DNA of 64,000 bases from Astropecten irregularis (Eukaryota; Echinodermata; Asteroidea; Paxillosida; Astropectinidae), in the NCBI GenBank assembly GCA_963971285.1, contig OZ020254.1, forward strand, positions 18,320,932 through 18,384,931, given 5' to 3'. The notes below the pieces were generated by a model. That model did not search any database. It worked only from the letters and a program-made list of their open reading frames with translations, and was not told where the DNA came from. How positions within the stretch are numbered: the stretch's first letter is position 1; every line of letters begins with the position of its first letter. A program made the translations under genes and the position numbers. This document shows positions 1-12,500 of the stretch, piece after piece.

Positions 1-324
1 CCTTCCTAACTCCAAGCATTTTATGAATTTCAGGTCATTGTTTTGGCTGATGAGCAGTTTGCAGCAGTTTATTACTTGTATCAATTGACATTTGGTGAAC
101 AAAGGAAAGAACAATAGAGGTAATCTGTCCGTCTGTTTTAATGTTTGTACTTTATGGGGGTTTACGAAACGGAGGCTCAGGCTCAAGCTGCAGCTCTTGT
201 CATGTATATGCTGAAAATATAGGTTGTGGTTTTCCATTGGAGCTGAAGCTCTGTTTTCCTTTACAAACCAGAGAATCTACTTCCGAACCGCAGCCAAAAG
301 CCTCTATTTTGATACCCGTTACAG

Positions 325-490
325 GCCTTGAATTTGGTTCTGAAAGGGGCAATGCCACTTTTCCATTGCAAGGGGCACTTCCATTGGAAAATCATAATGT
401 CTATGGAGACATTTGAAGGGGCACCAAGGCCAAGAACAAGGCAACGAAGGCCATGGCCTCCGTGGCCTCCGTTAAATTCAAGCCTTGGCC
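325..490. mobile_element. Short inverted-repeat element nested inside a GAGCCT element
   Basis: CAGGCCTTGAATTTGG at the left and an AAATTCAAGCCTTGG-type end at the right form an inverted repeat; the interior has AAAGGGGCAATGCCACTTTT. A second copy is at 16345-16502 in huntingtin intron 1. Here it splits the GAGCCT element at 155-560; the host motif CCGTTA occurs on both sides (315-320 and about 488-494), which looks like a target-site duplication. Confidence 0.6.
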
Positions 491-591
491 GTTATTTCAG
501 AACGGATTCATAAAATGGACACTGAGCCTGAGGCGGAGCCTGAGCCTGAGCCTCCGTTTTGTAAATGCCTAAGTATGTTCCGTGTGCTAAC

Positions 592-3500
592 CTTCCTGTA
601 GCAGATCTGTGACGATTACCGGACTTGAGTGAACCGTCTTTAGCTAGAGGTGATAGACACATAGCACAGCTCCAGGCACTAGGATGAGCTATGACAGAGT
701 AGGTCATTGAGAGCTGGCACAGAGCATGACAACATCCAAACTGAAACAGAAACACAACAGAATGAAGTATGAATACTCTTCAGAGAGTAGAAACAACATT
801 ACAATTGGTTGTAGCTACTTTGTGGTGTGCCATGGCCTAGTGGTCTGGCGTGTCGTACTCAAGATCTTGTGGTCAATCTACAGATTGTGGATTCACAATT
901 AAAGGGAGCATATATGATTTGCAAAGATGTGTGTTTTGGGCTGAATTTGGTACTTAAACAGAAGTGAAGGTCTTGAACTTCCTTACAGACGTTGTTTCAT
1001 GTACCTTTTTACACTTTGTTCATCTGGATAGCAGAATTACGGCCGAAATAATCTTGCCCCCTCCGAATCCTTCACGTTTACAAAACGCTTTCAAAATGCT
1101 ACTTAATCGTTCGGACGAACGATCTTTTTAAAAGACACTAAATCTTGATTTGCCTGAAAAACCCAGCATCTGATGAACCAAGATTTCCCATGGTGACTGT
1201 TTGCACTGTTTACGAACTGTTGAGTCCATTTTCTGTCTCAAACTCAATCAATATTTCTGGAGGCCTTGCAAATCCTGTACACTGCCTTTTAGATCAATCT
1301 TAGTGCTTTGTGAAATCAGCCCCAACATTTCAGGCAGAACATTTATTAAAGGTATGTTTCTACCATCACAATTTTATACCCTGCAACTTATAAGTAGATC
1401 TGTGATGATTTCTGTTTTGGTATGTAAAATATTCTGAAGCTTACCTTGATATATTTGGACGAAGAAGCATTCATGGTCTTCACAATCAAGTCAACGACTC
1501 TTGATAACGCTGCATCAATCGTTGCCTTACCGCCCTCTGGACCACTGTTAAAGATGACAATCTCGCTCATGGCAGTAGTTTGAGCCTAGTATGAAAGAAG
1601 AGCTTCAACTGGTTATAAATCATCAGCATCATCAAATCGTCACAGTATTTCAGAGGTCGCTGGTTTGAATCCCACTCCAGTTAATCTTTCTCTGTTCACT
1701 TTTAATGATATAAAATTAATCCAGTCAATTTCCCTTGTGGTTATTTTGATAGTGGAATTTATTTTAAAAACAGCATCCTCTAATAGGATGCGTCCCTAAT
1801 AGTCAATTATCTTTTTTCGATGCCGCATCCTCTTTAAGTGATCCCCCCCCATGTACTGTTTCTCAGGTTGCAGCATTGCTAATGCTGCGCGTATCCATGA
1901 TCCTTGGGATATAGCAGTATGTGAGTAGTTTCATGGCTTCTGACTGCCAAACGAACAAAGATAATTTACTGTTATGGACACCGCTAAAATAGGGCTGGAT
2001 AGCTCAGTTGGTAAGAGCGTCTGTACAGTATGCACCCTTCCCGCCTGTCAATCAAACTGTACGCATTGACCAATTGGAAGACACATTTTAATCAGGTGAC
2101 CACGAAAACCTCAAGTCAAACTCGGTCACAAAGCGGTATGTAAAACATACACGTGGGCGGGGCACAGCCGGAACGGTCCATTCCCGAGGTTGCTGGTTCA
2201 AATCCCGCCCCAGTCACTATGACTTCATATCAAACCTGATTGTATTGCACAGCCTCTCCTATGACCGGATCTAAATAATGTGCCACTTCATCTTTGGTTA
2301 ATGCAGTCAGAGGTTCTTGATGTGGGTAGTCCACTGGGTAGAACAATCTTGGAATCAACCTTCACAAACCAGAGAAAGAAATCTTCAGCTCACAAAGTTT
2401 TTGCGTCACAAAACTTCACAAATGTTATAACTTAGAGTGTTTATGAAATGAAGGCCCAGGCTCCGTTTCAGGCTCTGGCGCCATTTCACGAATCTAGAGC
2501 TTTAGCTTCAATGAAAAACCACAACCTATATTTCCAGCATATGGATGTCAGAGCTGTAGCCTGAGCCTACGTTTCGTCAACGCCCTTATAACTTCCAATT
2601 TGGGCAATTTCAAATAGTGCGCCTCTAAGAGGTTGCAATGCATTTATAGCCAATCACAGTTCATGGAATTTATCGACCCAATGCGCATCCGGAAAGGGTT
2701 GAGACAGATTTCGCACATTGTGCTTGGCCAACACATTGTTAACTCTTGGAAGACTTTTTCCCTGTTTTCTCAAAAAGTGGCCACTGTATTGGACTGGAAA
2801 TTTCACAGATGACTGTTACCGTATCTTTCTTGATATTTTTGCCCATGAATCTGCATTTCGTTGACAAAAAGTATGAAATTACCTTTATGTAAAATGTACG
2901 TAAAAACAACATACAAAGGATAATTCTTCATTACAATTAATTATAATTATGTTACGATGAGTTCAGCGTGATAATGCAGATATACAAAAGGAAATAATCT
3001 TACTTGACGACAGCTTCGGCTGCAGCGTGCCTCACTCGAATATCATGACTTCCGCAGAACTTCAGCACTACTCCATTCAACACACACTCCTGTACGCTGT
3101 TTATCTGCGTAAATATACAATTGAATTTTAGAAAATTTACTCATCCAAAAAGAGGACTGGATTCATTTTAAGTTTCTGAAAAGTGAACAAAGACAATTTT
3201 AATGGAGTGGGATTCGAACCAGTGACCCACGGAATACCGCGCTCTTACCAACTGAGCTATCCAGCCTTATGTTGGTGGTGACCCCAATAGTCAATTATCT
3301 TTGTTTGTTTGGCAGTCAGAAGCCATGAAACTACTCACATACTGCTATATCATTGAAGATACGCACAGCATTGGCAATGCTGCAACCTGAGAAACAGTAT
3401 ATGGGTGATCACTCAAAGAGGATGCAGCGTCGAAGAAAGCAAAATAATTAAGATAATTGACTATTAGGGTCACCACCAACATAGACCTGGATAGCTCAGT

Positions 3501-6500
3501 TGGTGGAGTGCCGGTATGGTATTCCAGAGGACACATGTTCGAATCCCGCCATTTTCAGTGGCTCAGAAAATGTACAACAACATCGGTTATAGAATAAAAC
3601 TAGTATTGCAAGTGAAGATATACCAATACCATTCTTTATATACTTACCATTGTCAGATAGTTTGACTGTGTCCTTTGCATCTGTTTGTTCTCTAAATACT
3701 GCATTAGCCTAAAAAATTAAAATAAACCATTGAATATCACTTTATGCTGTAGATTATAACAGAAATTTAACAAAGCAAAACTTAAAGTCCGTCCGTAGTA
3801 TGTATTAATTTATACATGTACATTGTACATCACTCAGGGCTAGCCCTAGCAACAATATTACCCAGAATGCTTTTCACATAGCCCGTTTCAGGCATAGAGC
3901 TATATTACAGTAAATTACTAGGGTGCTGACTTGTGTACAGAGTGATGCCTGCTGGGCGCATCTATGTTTGTGCACAAACTTATGGAAAGCAGAAAATTGT
4001 GTACGTCTTCTGTACGTCTATTTGCATATCTGCATTTATGTGCTATACAGGCACGTTATCGAAACCCAATATGCCAAAAGTCTGACGCACTTAAATGCAT
4101 GTTTCATCAAGACATCGTACGGACTATGTACTTGCGAGTTGCATTCTTCGAAAGGCATTCCAGGCAAAGTTTTGTTGTTCCACAGACACGCACACAAATT
4201 CAAAATGACTGCGTCTCTCCGGACTCGCGAGCACGGAGCTACCGCTGTAGTAATTTAATATAGCTCTATGGTTTCAAGCGATCTCCGATAAGGTACATGG
4301 GACAGGCATAACCAAATATGTGACAGTATAAACATAATTTGATCATAATGAGTTGATAATATTATTCAAACCCAAATAATACTTACTTGAAGTCCAGACA
4401 GCTTAGCAGTTCCAAAAGTTCAACTTGTACGAGCCAATAGGAACAATTGCTCAGCTCCAATAGGTCATAAGTCAATTGAAGCCCCAGGTTACCATGGCGA
4501 CTTTTGCACAGATCAGGGAGGCATAGCTACAAATAGAGCATCAAAGAAATTACACGATTACTCAAAATGGAAATTGGTTCCTTTCACATTTAATACAGAA
4601 CTTGGCCCAAGTCTAGTATTATGGGTTTCTCAGTTATCTGCACTAAATCCGTCTACCAATACCCCTTAAAGGTACTATCATACTTTGGTAGCATATCGAT
4701 ACAGAAATCACTTCAAATGATATACTTATAACATTAAATTGTACTTATCTGTTGTCACACGATATGGTCATCGGTAAAGATCGCGACGTTTCGTATGCAA
4801 ACTGCAATACTTCATCAGGTGAATGTATTGCAGTTTGCATACGATACGTCGCGATCTCTACCGTTGACCACATCGTGTGACAACAGATAAGTACAATTTT
4901 ATTTTATTTTATATCCACCACGTTGAATAACCTTTCGTATTCTAAATCTTTATTCTTTATAATCATTAATCAAAAAGCCGCAACCTCTTTAAGTGATCCC
5001 CATGTACTGTTTCTCAGGTTGTTCATATGAACAAAGAAAAATTGACTGGAGCGGGATTTGAATCAGCAACCTCCGGAATACTGCACCGAGCACTCTTACC
5101 AACTGAGCTATCCAGCCCTATGTTGGTGGTGTCCCTAATAGTCAATTATCTTTGTTCGTTTGGCAGTCTGAAGCCATGAAACCATTCACATACCGCTATA
5201 TCCCAAGGATCATTGAAGATATTTCTTATCATCATGTTGTTCACACTCACCTTAACAGCGTGACAAGCACTTCTCATAGTGACTGAAGATTCGTCTTTTA
5301 GTGATGAAGACAATAGCGACACCAGATAGTCTAAACTCATCGGATCTGCAAAATGAAATATGCAACAACTTATTATTACTGTCTATGATGTACATGTATA
5401 GGCATCACAAAAAAGATAAAGTAAGAGCTTAAGGGTTTGCAAAATGGCCCACAAGCACAAGAATGCCCCAATAGAGTGCATTTCAACAAACCCTCATACT
5501 CAATACTTAAAAACACCTTAAAGGTACAGTGCCGGATTGGTAACATACCCAAACAGAAATGTTTACAGATTTACGTATAACTTTCAGGGTATGAAGATGG
5601 TGCTGATAGAAACATACCGTTAAAATATTTCCGACTGAAATGAAGTGTTTATCCAGAAATGAGTCAAACAAAGACTGAAAACAGTTTTGATCTCGGGTTT
5701 AGATCAAAACCTTTCTTTAGCTTTTATAAGAAAAACTTTGTCAGGTTTTTGCTATTTTCTCGGGACTCAGATGTCCGATTGTGCTAAAATTTTCACAGGT
5801 TTATTATTTCATATTCATGCTGGATCAGACGAAGTGTGAGTGCTACTCTGTGACCTTTACTGATCATGTATCAGACCTCTTATCCTTGGCATTTGACTGG
5901 AGGATTGTATGTCATGTGATATTTGATAAAAAGAATCAAACATTTGTTCCATTCACCTTGCATCCAGTTTGTTCCATTGCACACAAAGGACTTCAATACG
6001 TAATTGGTCAACAGAGGGCGCGTGTTATGCCCATGATCGCTAGTAAAAATGGCAGGAAGTTCAAGCAATTTGGTGTTGCAAAATGTCGAGGAAATAAATT
6101 ACTTGACGGTGTTAAAACACAAAACAATAATGAATGTTTTTCATTCGTGCAATGGAAAGAATATTTTCATTTTTTGAAAGATGAAATAGTCTTACCATTG
6201 CACACATAATCATTCAATATTTGTATAATATTACCAGTGAATAGTTGATCCTGGCAAGTATCCCAACACCAGCTGGTGAAGTCATATGCCGATTCAACTA
6301 AAGATGCTTTGATGAGATTGCCAATGATGAGTGTAGTCTGGCCACGTAACTGATGGTCATGATGACTCATGTACAGTAAGATATCACGAACCAACTGATC
6401 ATCTGAAAAACGATTGACACGTCATTCACATTTAAGGGGCCAATTTTATAGAGCTGCTTAAGCACCAAAATTTGCTTACCGGTAAGCCCCAAAAACCTTA

Positions 6501-9500
6501 AATAAATCAGTATGCCAGCCAAAAATCCTAGTGAATGTTATGCTCAGCAAACAATGGCTGAATACAAGTCAAATGCAGTATAAAACATCACATGAAAATT
6601 TGGTTGTTAATCCTGTTTGATCAAGGAAAATTTTTCATGATTAAGCAATTTCTGTGATTCCAATTTCATGGAATCAATTATGGCCTATTTTTGTACTAAC
6701 GGGCACGGCTATACATGAAATATATTTTATAGAATCCGTAAGTAAAACTTTCGGTGTTTAATAATCGGTTGACGAAGAAAGTTAACACAAACCTTGATTT
6801 TTATTCTGCTATAATACGCTGTCATATGCATTCTGCAGAAAGTCATTGCTTACAGTTTAATACCAAAAAGAAAACTCTCCCGTGAAATACGCTAATCGTG
6901 AACAAAAAGTTCTGCTATCGTGAGCGAAGAATTTTTTATTATGGTAACAGATTCCATGAAATTGGACCCTGCACTGCAAACTCTTGGTGGCGCACTATTT
7001 GGAATCGCACATATGTCAGGCCCTCCTAACTCCAAGTAAATGAATGTATTATCAACTTTGTAATGATTGGCACTGATTAACCTATGGGATTCTGATCACA
7101 TGCTTGATAAATCAAAGATATAAGAAATCTTTTTGAGGTACAGAGTTTTATTGGGGCATTTGGGATACCATACTTTACCAAAGGAAATACCATGTGTGGT
7201 ACACTGTGGTATGCAGAAGGGTTAGGGTAAATAACCGCAAATATTTACCTTCCGGAGATTCGGAACCGTCCGATTTGAAGAGCCTCGCAAAAAAAATCCT
7301 GGGATGCATGCCCACCATCAGCCCGATACAGCTTAGCGCGATGGCCTTAGCACTAATCCTAACATGCTTATCCGGCATTATACCTCCACTGTAGCCAGTT
7401 AGCAGATAAGTTGAGCTTAGCAGACGAATGCAATGGGTTAGAGGGTAGTCGTCATCAGTGTAGTGACCTAGAATATAAAAAGATTACAAGCGATTAAATG
7501 TTAGAGAAAGGTTTGTTTATCATGAAAAATGATAAGAAGTTAAGTAGTTGATGGCTAACGATGTTGGCTGAAAGGTAGCGACGTTTCGGCCGCAGACTGC
7601 TAACCTTTATCAAGCTGATGAAGACAATTGCCCAAGCCACCAATCAGAAGCATGCTGTCTGCGGATTGGACGGGGCATACACCAATTAAAGAAGATGTTC
7701 AACACTCAACAAACCTTACTTTATTTGTTAGAACTATAATCCTTAAATTACTTGACATGAGAACAAAAATATTTATCTCACACTGAACACAGAAAGAGAG
7801 TCTTTTTTGGTGATTTTTCTGTCAATTATATGCTCAACCCGCAAGCTCCCCCAAATTATTTCGTCAATGGGGGCAGCAAACAAATCTGTGAATTTGTGAC
7901 GTCAGATACGGGAGCCTTTTGTTCAAAAAAAAAGGCTCCCATATCTGACGTCACAAAATCACACAGATTTGTCTACTGCCCCCATTGGCAAAATTCAGAG
8001 AATCTTTATTTTTGGAAGCTTGCGGGTTGAGAGAAAAATCATCAAAAAAGACTCTCTTTCTGTATTCAGTGTGAGATGAATATTTTTTTTCTCATTTCAT
8101 GTGATTTAAGGATAATAGTTCTGACAAATAAAGCGAGGTTTGTTGAGAGTTGAACATCGTCTTTAAGGACCAAGACCCAACACAGTCGGATATTAAACAT
8201 ACTTACCGATGTCTCCTTGTTTAATCTTGAGTTCAGATGTTGGTGAGTTCTTCACCGACGAGTCCTCTCTACTCGTGTCATCCTGTGCATCCATCTCCTC
8301 CACTCTCAACAGGTCTGAGCCGCCCATCTTCCTCCCGTCAATCCCAACGTCCAGATCTAGCCTATCAATGGACATCTGCCTCATCTGGTCGCCAAGGTAA
8401 CCCACTGCATCCTGGTTCATAGAATCATCTTCAATGTCGCCGATAGCAACATTAGAGTATTCTCCTTGGTTGTCGTTGAGGAGGACGTCTGAGTCGTCAA
8501 GTAGAGGGTCGGTGTACCCTGTTTCTCCAGAGAGAAGGGGTACTTCGGGTAGGTTGGCGAGCATACTGACTGCTGTGTCCGTATCTATGCCTGTGTCTAC
8601 TGTACTTGCAGTCGAGGCAATGTCTGATGTGATGGATCCAGCTGTTGTTATGCTGACATTGTCAGCATCTTCATCGAGACCGGAATCACCACCAAATAGA
8701 CTGGGTGCTTGACTTCCTGTGAGGGTGTCAAGTCAAACCATAATGAATAATCAATACCAGTAATGAACTGCTGCAAACTGCTCATCAAGCAAAATAATGA
8801 CCTGAAATATATAAAATGCAAGGAGTTAGGAGGGCCTGACGTGAAAATCCCAGCAATTAGCAATACTGCCAACATAAGGCTGGATAGCCCAGTTGGTAGA
8901 GCGCCGGTACGGTATTCAGGAGATCACTGGTTCTAATCCCGCTCCAGTCAATTTGTCTTTGTTCACATTTCAATGACTTAAAGGGCATATATACAACATT
9001 AGTAGCGAACAGAAACCTCACAGATTTACCTATAACTTACAGGGTATGAAGATGGTGATGGTAGTAACATAATGCACAAATGTTTAATCACATGAAATGC
9101 TGTATTTATTCAGGTAACACCAAAAACCAAAACATACTTGATCTTGGAAAGATACAAATTGAAACAGCTATTTGGCGTAACAATTGCAATGTTTTTTCGT
9201 TTTGTTTCCAATGACCAATTGAGCTGAAAAATTCACAGGTTTATTTTATTCAATGACAGATCAAATTATGAGCAGCCTGCAGCTGCTCCGTCACATTTAC
9301 CAATGCTTTTTTTTAATTAATCCAATCAGTTTTCCTTGAAATTCTTCAAATCTAACTTTAGAGGTTTATCACTTCAATAATAATCAAACTTACCTGCAAT
9401 GGAATCTTCTGTATCCTCGACTGATTTTCCTGTATCTTCTTCAAACACAGTGGTAACAGCTATACTGCCTTTAGTAAGGAGTATCTTAAGAAGCGGTGGA

Positions 9501-12500
9501 GGGGGTGTACGCAGAAGTTGCTGTAGAGTCTCCAGGGTTGCTGTCACCACATTGTGGTTGGGATGATGGGTGCAGCACAGAAGAAACTCAAAGATCTAAA
9601 TGGTAAATTCAGTATAATACATGATTGGTAAAGGTCACAGAACAGCACTCACACTTTCTCTGATCCAGCATGTAGAAATGATAAACCTGTGAAAATTTTA
9701 GCTCGTGAAATAACCACAAGGGAAACTGACTGAGTTATTTTAAGTCATTGAAAAGTGAACAAAGAAAAATTGACTGGAGCGAGATTCGAACCGGCGACCT
9801 CCTGAATACCGTACAGGCGCTCTACCAAAATTTTAGCTCAATCGGACATCCGAGTCACGAGAAAATAGCTAAAAAAACCGGCTCAATTTTTCTTTATAAA
9901 ACAAAAAGAATGGTTTTGATTTTACTCCGAGATCAAAACTGTTTTCAGGCGTTGTTTGAATAATTTCTGGATAAATACACCATTTCAGGCGGAAATATAT
10001 TAACATTATGTTTCTACCAGCACCATCTTCAGATCCTGAAAGTTATACGTAAATCTATGATCATTTCTGCTTGGGTATGTTCACAATCCTGTATTATACC
10101 TTTAAAATGGGAATATTATTGAGTATGAATCTCATCAAACTTTGCAGTCTTTGTCAATTTTCTTTTATAAAAACAAAACAACAAAACGTACATACTTTGG
10201 TACGAAACCAAAACAGAAATCTTCAAAGATTTACCTATAACTTTCAAGGTATCAAGATGGTGATTGAAGAAACATACCGGTAAAATTAGTGTACCTGAAA
10301 TGCTGTATTTATCCAGAAAAGAGTAAAACCAAAGACCAAAAAACAGTTTTGACGTCGGGGTTAGATAAAAACTCCTGTGAATACATTTCAAAACCGTGAG
10401 CGTTTTTCAGTGTTTTCTAAAAAAGTGGGCACCGTATGGGACTGGAAATTTCACAGATGACTGCTGTATCTTCGTTGATATTTTTGCCCATGAATCTGCA
10501 TTTCTGTGACAAAAACCAAATTATGAAATTACCTTTAAACCTTAAAAATTGTTTTCCCAGTACCCACACTGGCTTATATTTATAATACCAAATATTAGGA
10601 GGTATTTCTGTTATTCACTACACATTCATTCATTCATAAAATAAGGTAGGTTTGCAGTGACACCATGTAATCTCTTCTATGAGAGTGTGTGGTTCTGAGA
10701 AGAACCAATGGTATTATCTCGACGTTCCGAACAGCGTGCTCTGTTCGTCCTCAGGAGAGTGACTATAAAATAAGGTAGGTTAGTGGTGACACCATGTAAT
10801 CTCTTCTGTGAGAGTGTGTGGTTCTGAGAAGAACCGGTGGTATTATCTCAACGTTCCAAACAGCGTGCTCTGTTCGTCCTCAGGAGAGTGACTATTAAAT
10901 AAGGTAGGTCAGTGGTGACACCATGTAATCTCTTCTGTGAGAGTGTGTGGTTCTGAGAAGAACCGATGGTATTATCTCGACGTTCGAAACAGTGTGCTCT
11001 GTTCATCCTCAGGAGGGTGACGCATACCTTCATGGCTTACACTCACCTGCTGCAATTGCTCAGAGGAAACTCCGCTCTCTTCTTCCTTTCGAGTGACGCC
11101 AAAGCTGCCCTTTAGCCCCAGCTCTTTGACCTCTTGAGTGGCAAGATGAGGCATGACATGACGGAAGCATAAAAGAACTCCGAGTAGCATCTGGATATTA
11201 CGATCCTCTTTAACTGGCACGACAAACACTGCAGATTCAAAAATGAACAGGTTTTAAAAATTGCTCTTCAGAATATGATCTTTTTTTTTTTCAACAAAGC
11301 TTTGAAGGTATTAGCTTGACTGAGCACAATTATGAAAATAATTTAAATGTTAATAAACAAGGGTCTCCTGATGAGGACTAGAGCAGGCTAGTCGAAACGA
11401 AATAGAAGTGCGAAAGTACGAACGATTCTTACATGGTGTTTCCGCGAACTGATCCACAAACAAGAGCTAAATTGATTAAAGGTACAGTACAGGATTGGTC
11501 ACATACCCAAACAGAAATGTTCACAGATTTATGTATAACTTTCAGGATATGAAGATGGTGCTGATAGAATCATACCGTTGAAATATTTCCACCTGAAATG
11601 GTGTATTTATCCAGAAATTAGTAAAACAATGATCGAAAACAGCTTTGATCTTGGGGTGAGATCAAAACTCGTATGAATAGGTTTGAAAATACCATGAACG
11701 TTTTTCAATGGTTTTCAAGAATTTATGATGAATTGAGCTGATAATTTCACAGGTTTGTTTTTATTCCATGACAAATCAAATTGTGAACAGTCTGCAGCTG
11801 TTCTGTCACCTTTACCAATCCTGTATCATTTTTCATGCCTTTAAAACAAAGGTAAATAGAGGGATTTCACATTAGCGCCGTCTGCGCATATACGCATCGA
11901 AATCGAGGCTCTGTGCTGAACTTCGGCCGCGCCGTTGGGAAACTCGACACAGTACAGCCTGAATGCGTTAATAATACACGAACATCACACTCTCAGCTCA
12001 GGTACGAGCTCTAGCAGACCATGAAAGTGCATTGTGTTTACGCACACACCTGCTACATGTAGTTTGAGAAGCAGACTCAGACAGCCTCGTTTTAGACTAC
12101 AAATTGATTCTAAACGCATCGTATTGGGATCCTTCTGTTCCAAAGTTACATTAAACTTTCCCTCAAGTTCTACCAAACATTCATGAAACTTTACAAAGTG
12201 CTTGGAGTTAGGAGGGCCTGACACATTTCAATCCTAGCAGGATCTTTCTCAAAGGCTAAATGACAAGAGAACAAGAACATGCAAGTAAAGATACACATAA
12301 ATGGATGAGAGGATCAGGACAAAACTTCATAAAGGACTTACTGAGTAACGTCTTGACCAGCATAGAGAAGTACAGGGCTGGTTTGCGTCCATGTTGACAT
12401 ATAAGTGTCAGGCAACTGGCTGAAGTACGGCGCGTGGCCGGTGACGGATGCTTCACGTTTGGGTAAAACACCTTCATCAAGTTCTAAATGACAGAACAAA

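Noticed and set aside
1860-2220. Possible tRNA genes with A and B boxes at several places
   Set aside because: The cloverleaf does not close in the copies examined, several copies share non-tRNA leader sequence, and spacing between boxes varies; they behave as SINEs.
1445-3104. Apparent frame break in huntingtin between exons ending at 3004 and starting at 1585
   Set aside because: Resolved by an intervening exon at 2236-2359 ([14 protein letters not shown]...), which restores phase and aligns with the family; the gene is not broken.
5781-6209. 142-codon plus-strand frame
   Set aside because: It starts in a TTAAAGGTA element and ends antisense to the huntingtin exon 6196-6402, so it is chance.
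7194-7394. Plus-strand frame over 7194-7394
   Set aside because: Antisense shadow of huntingtin exon 7249-7467.
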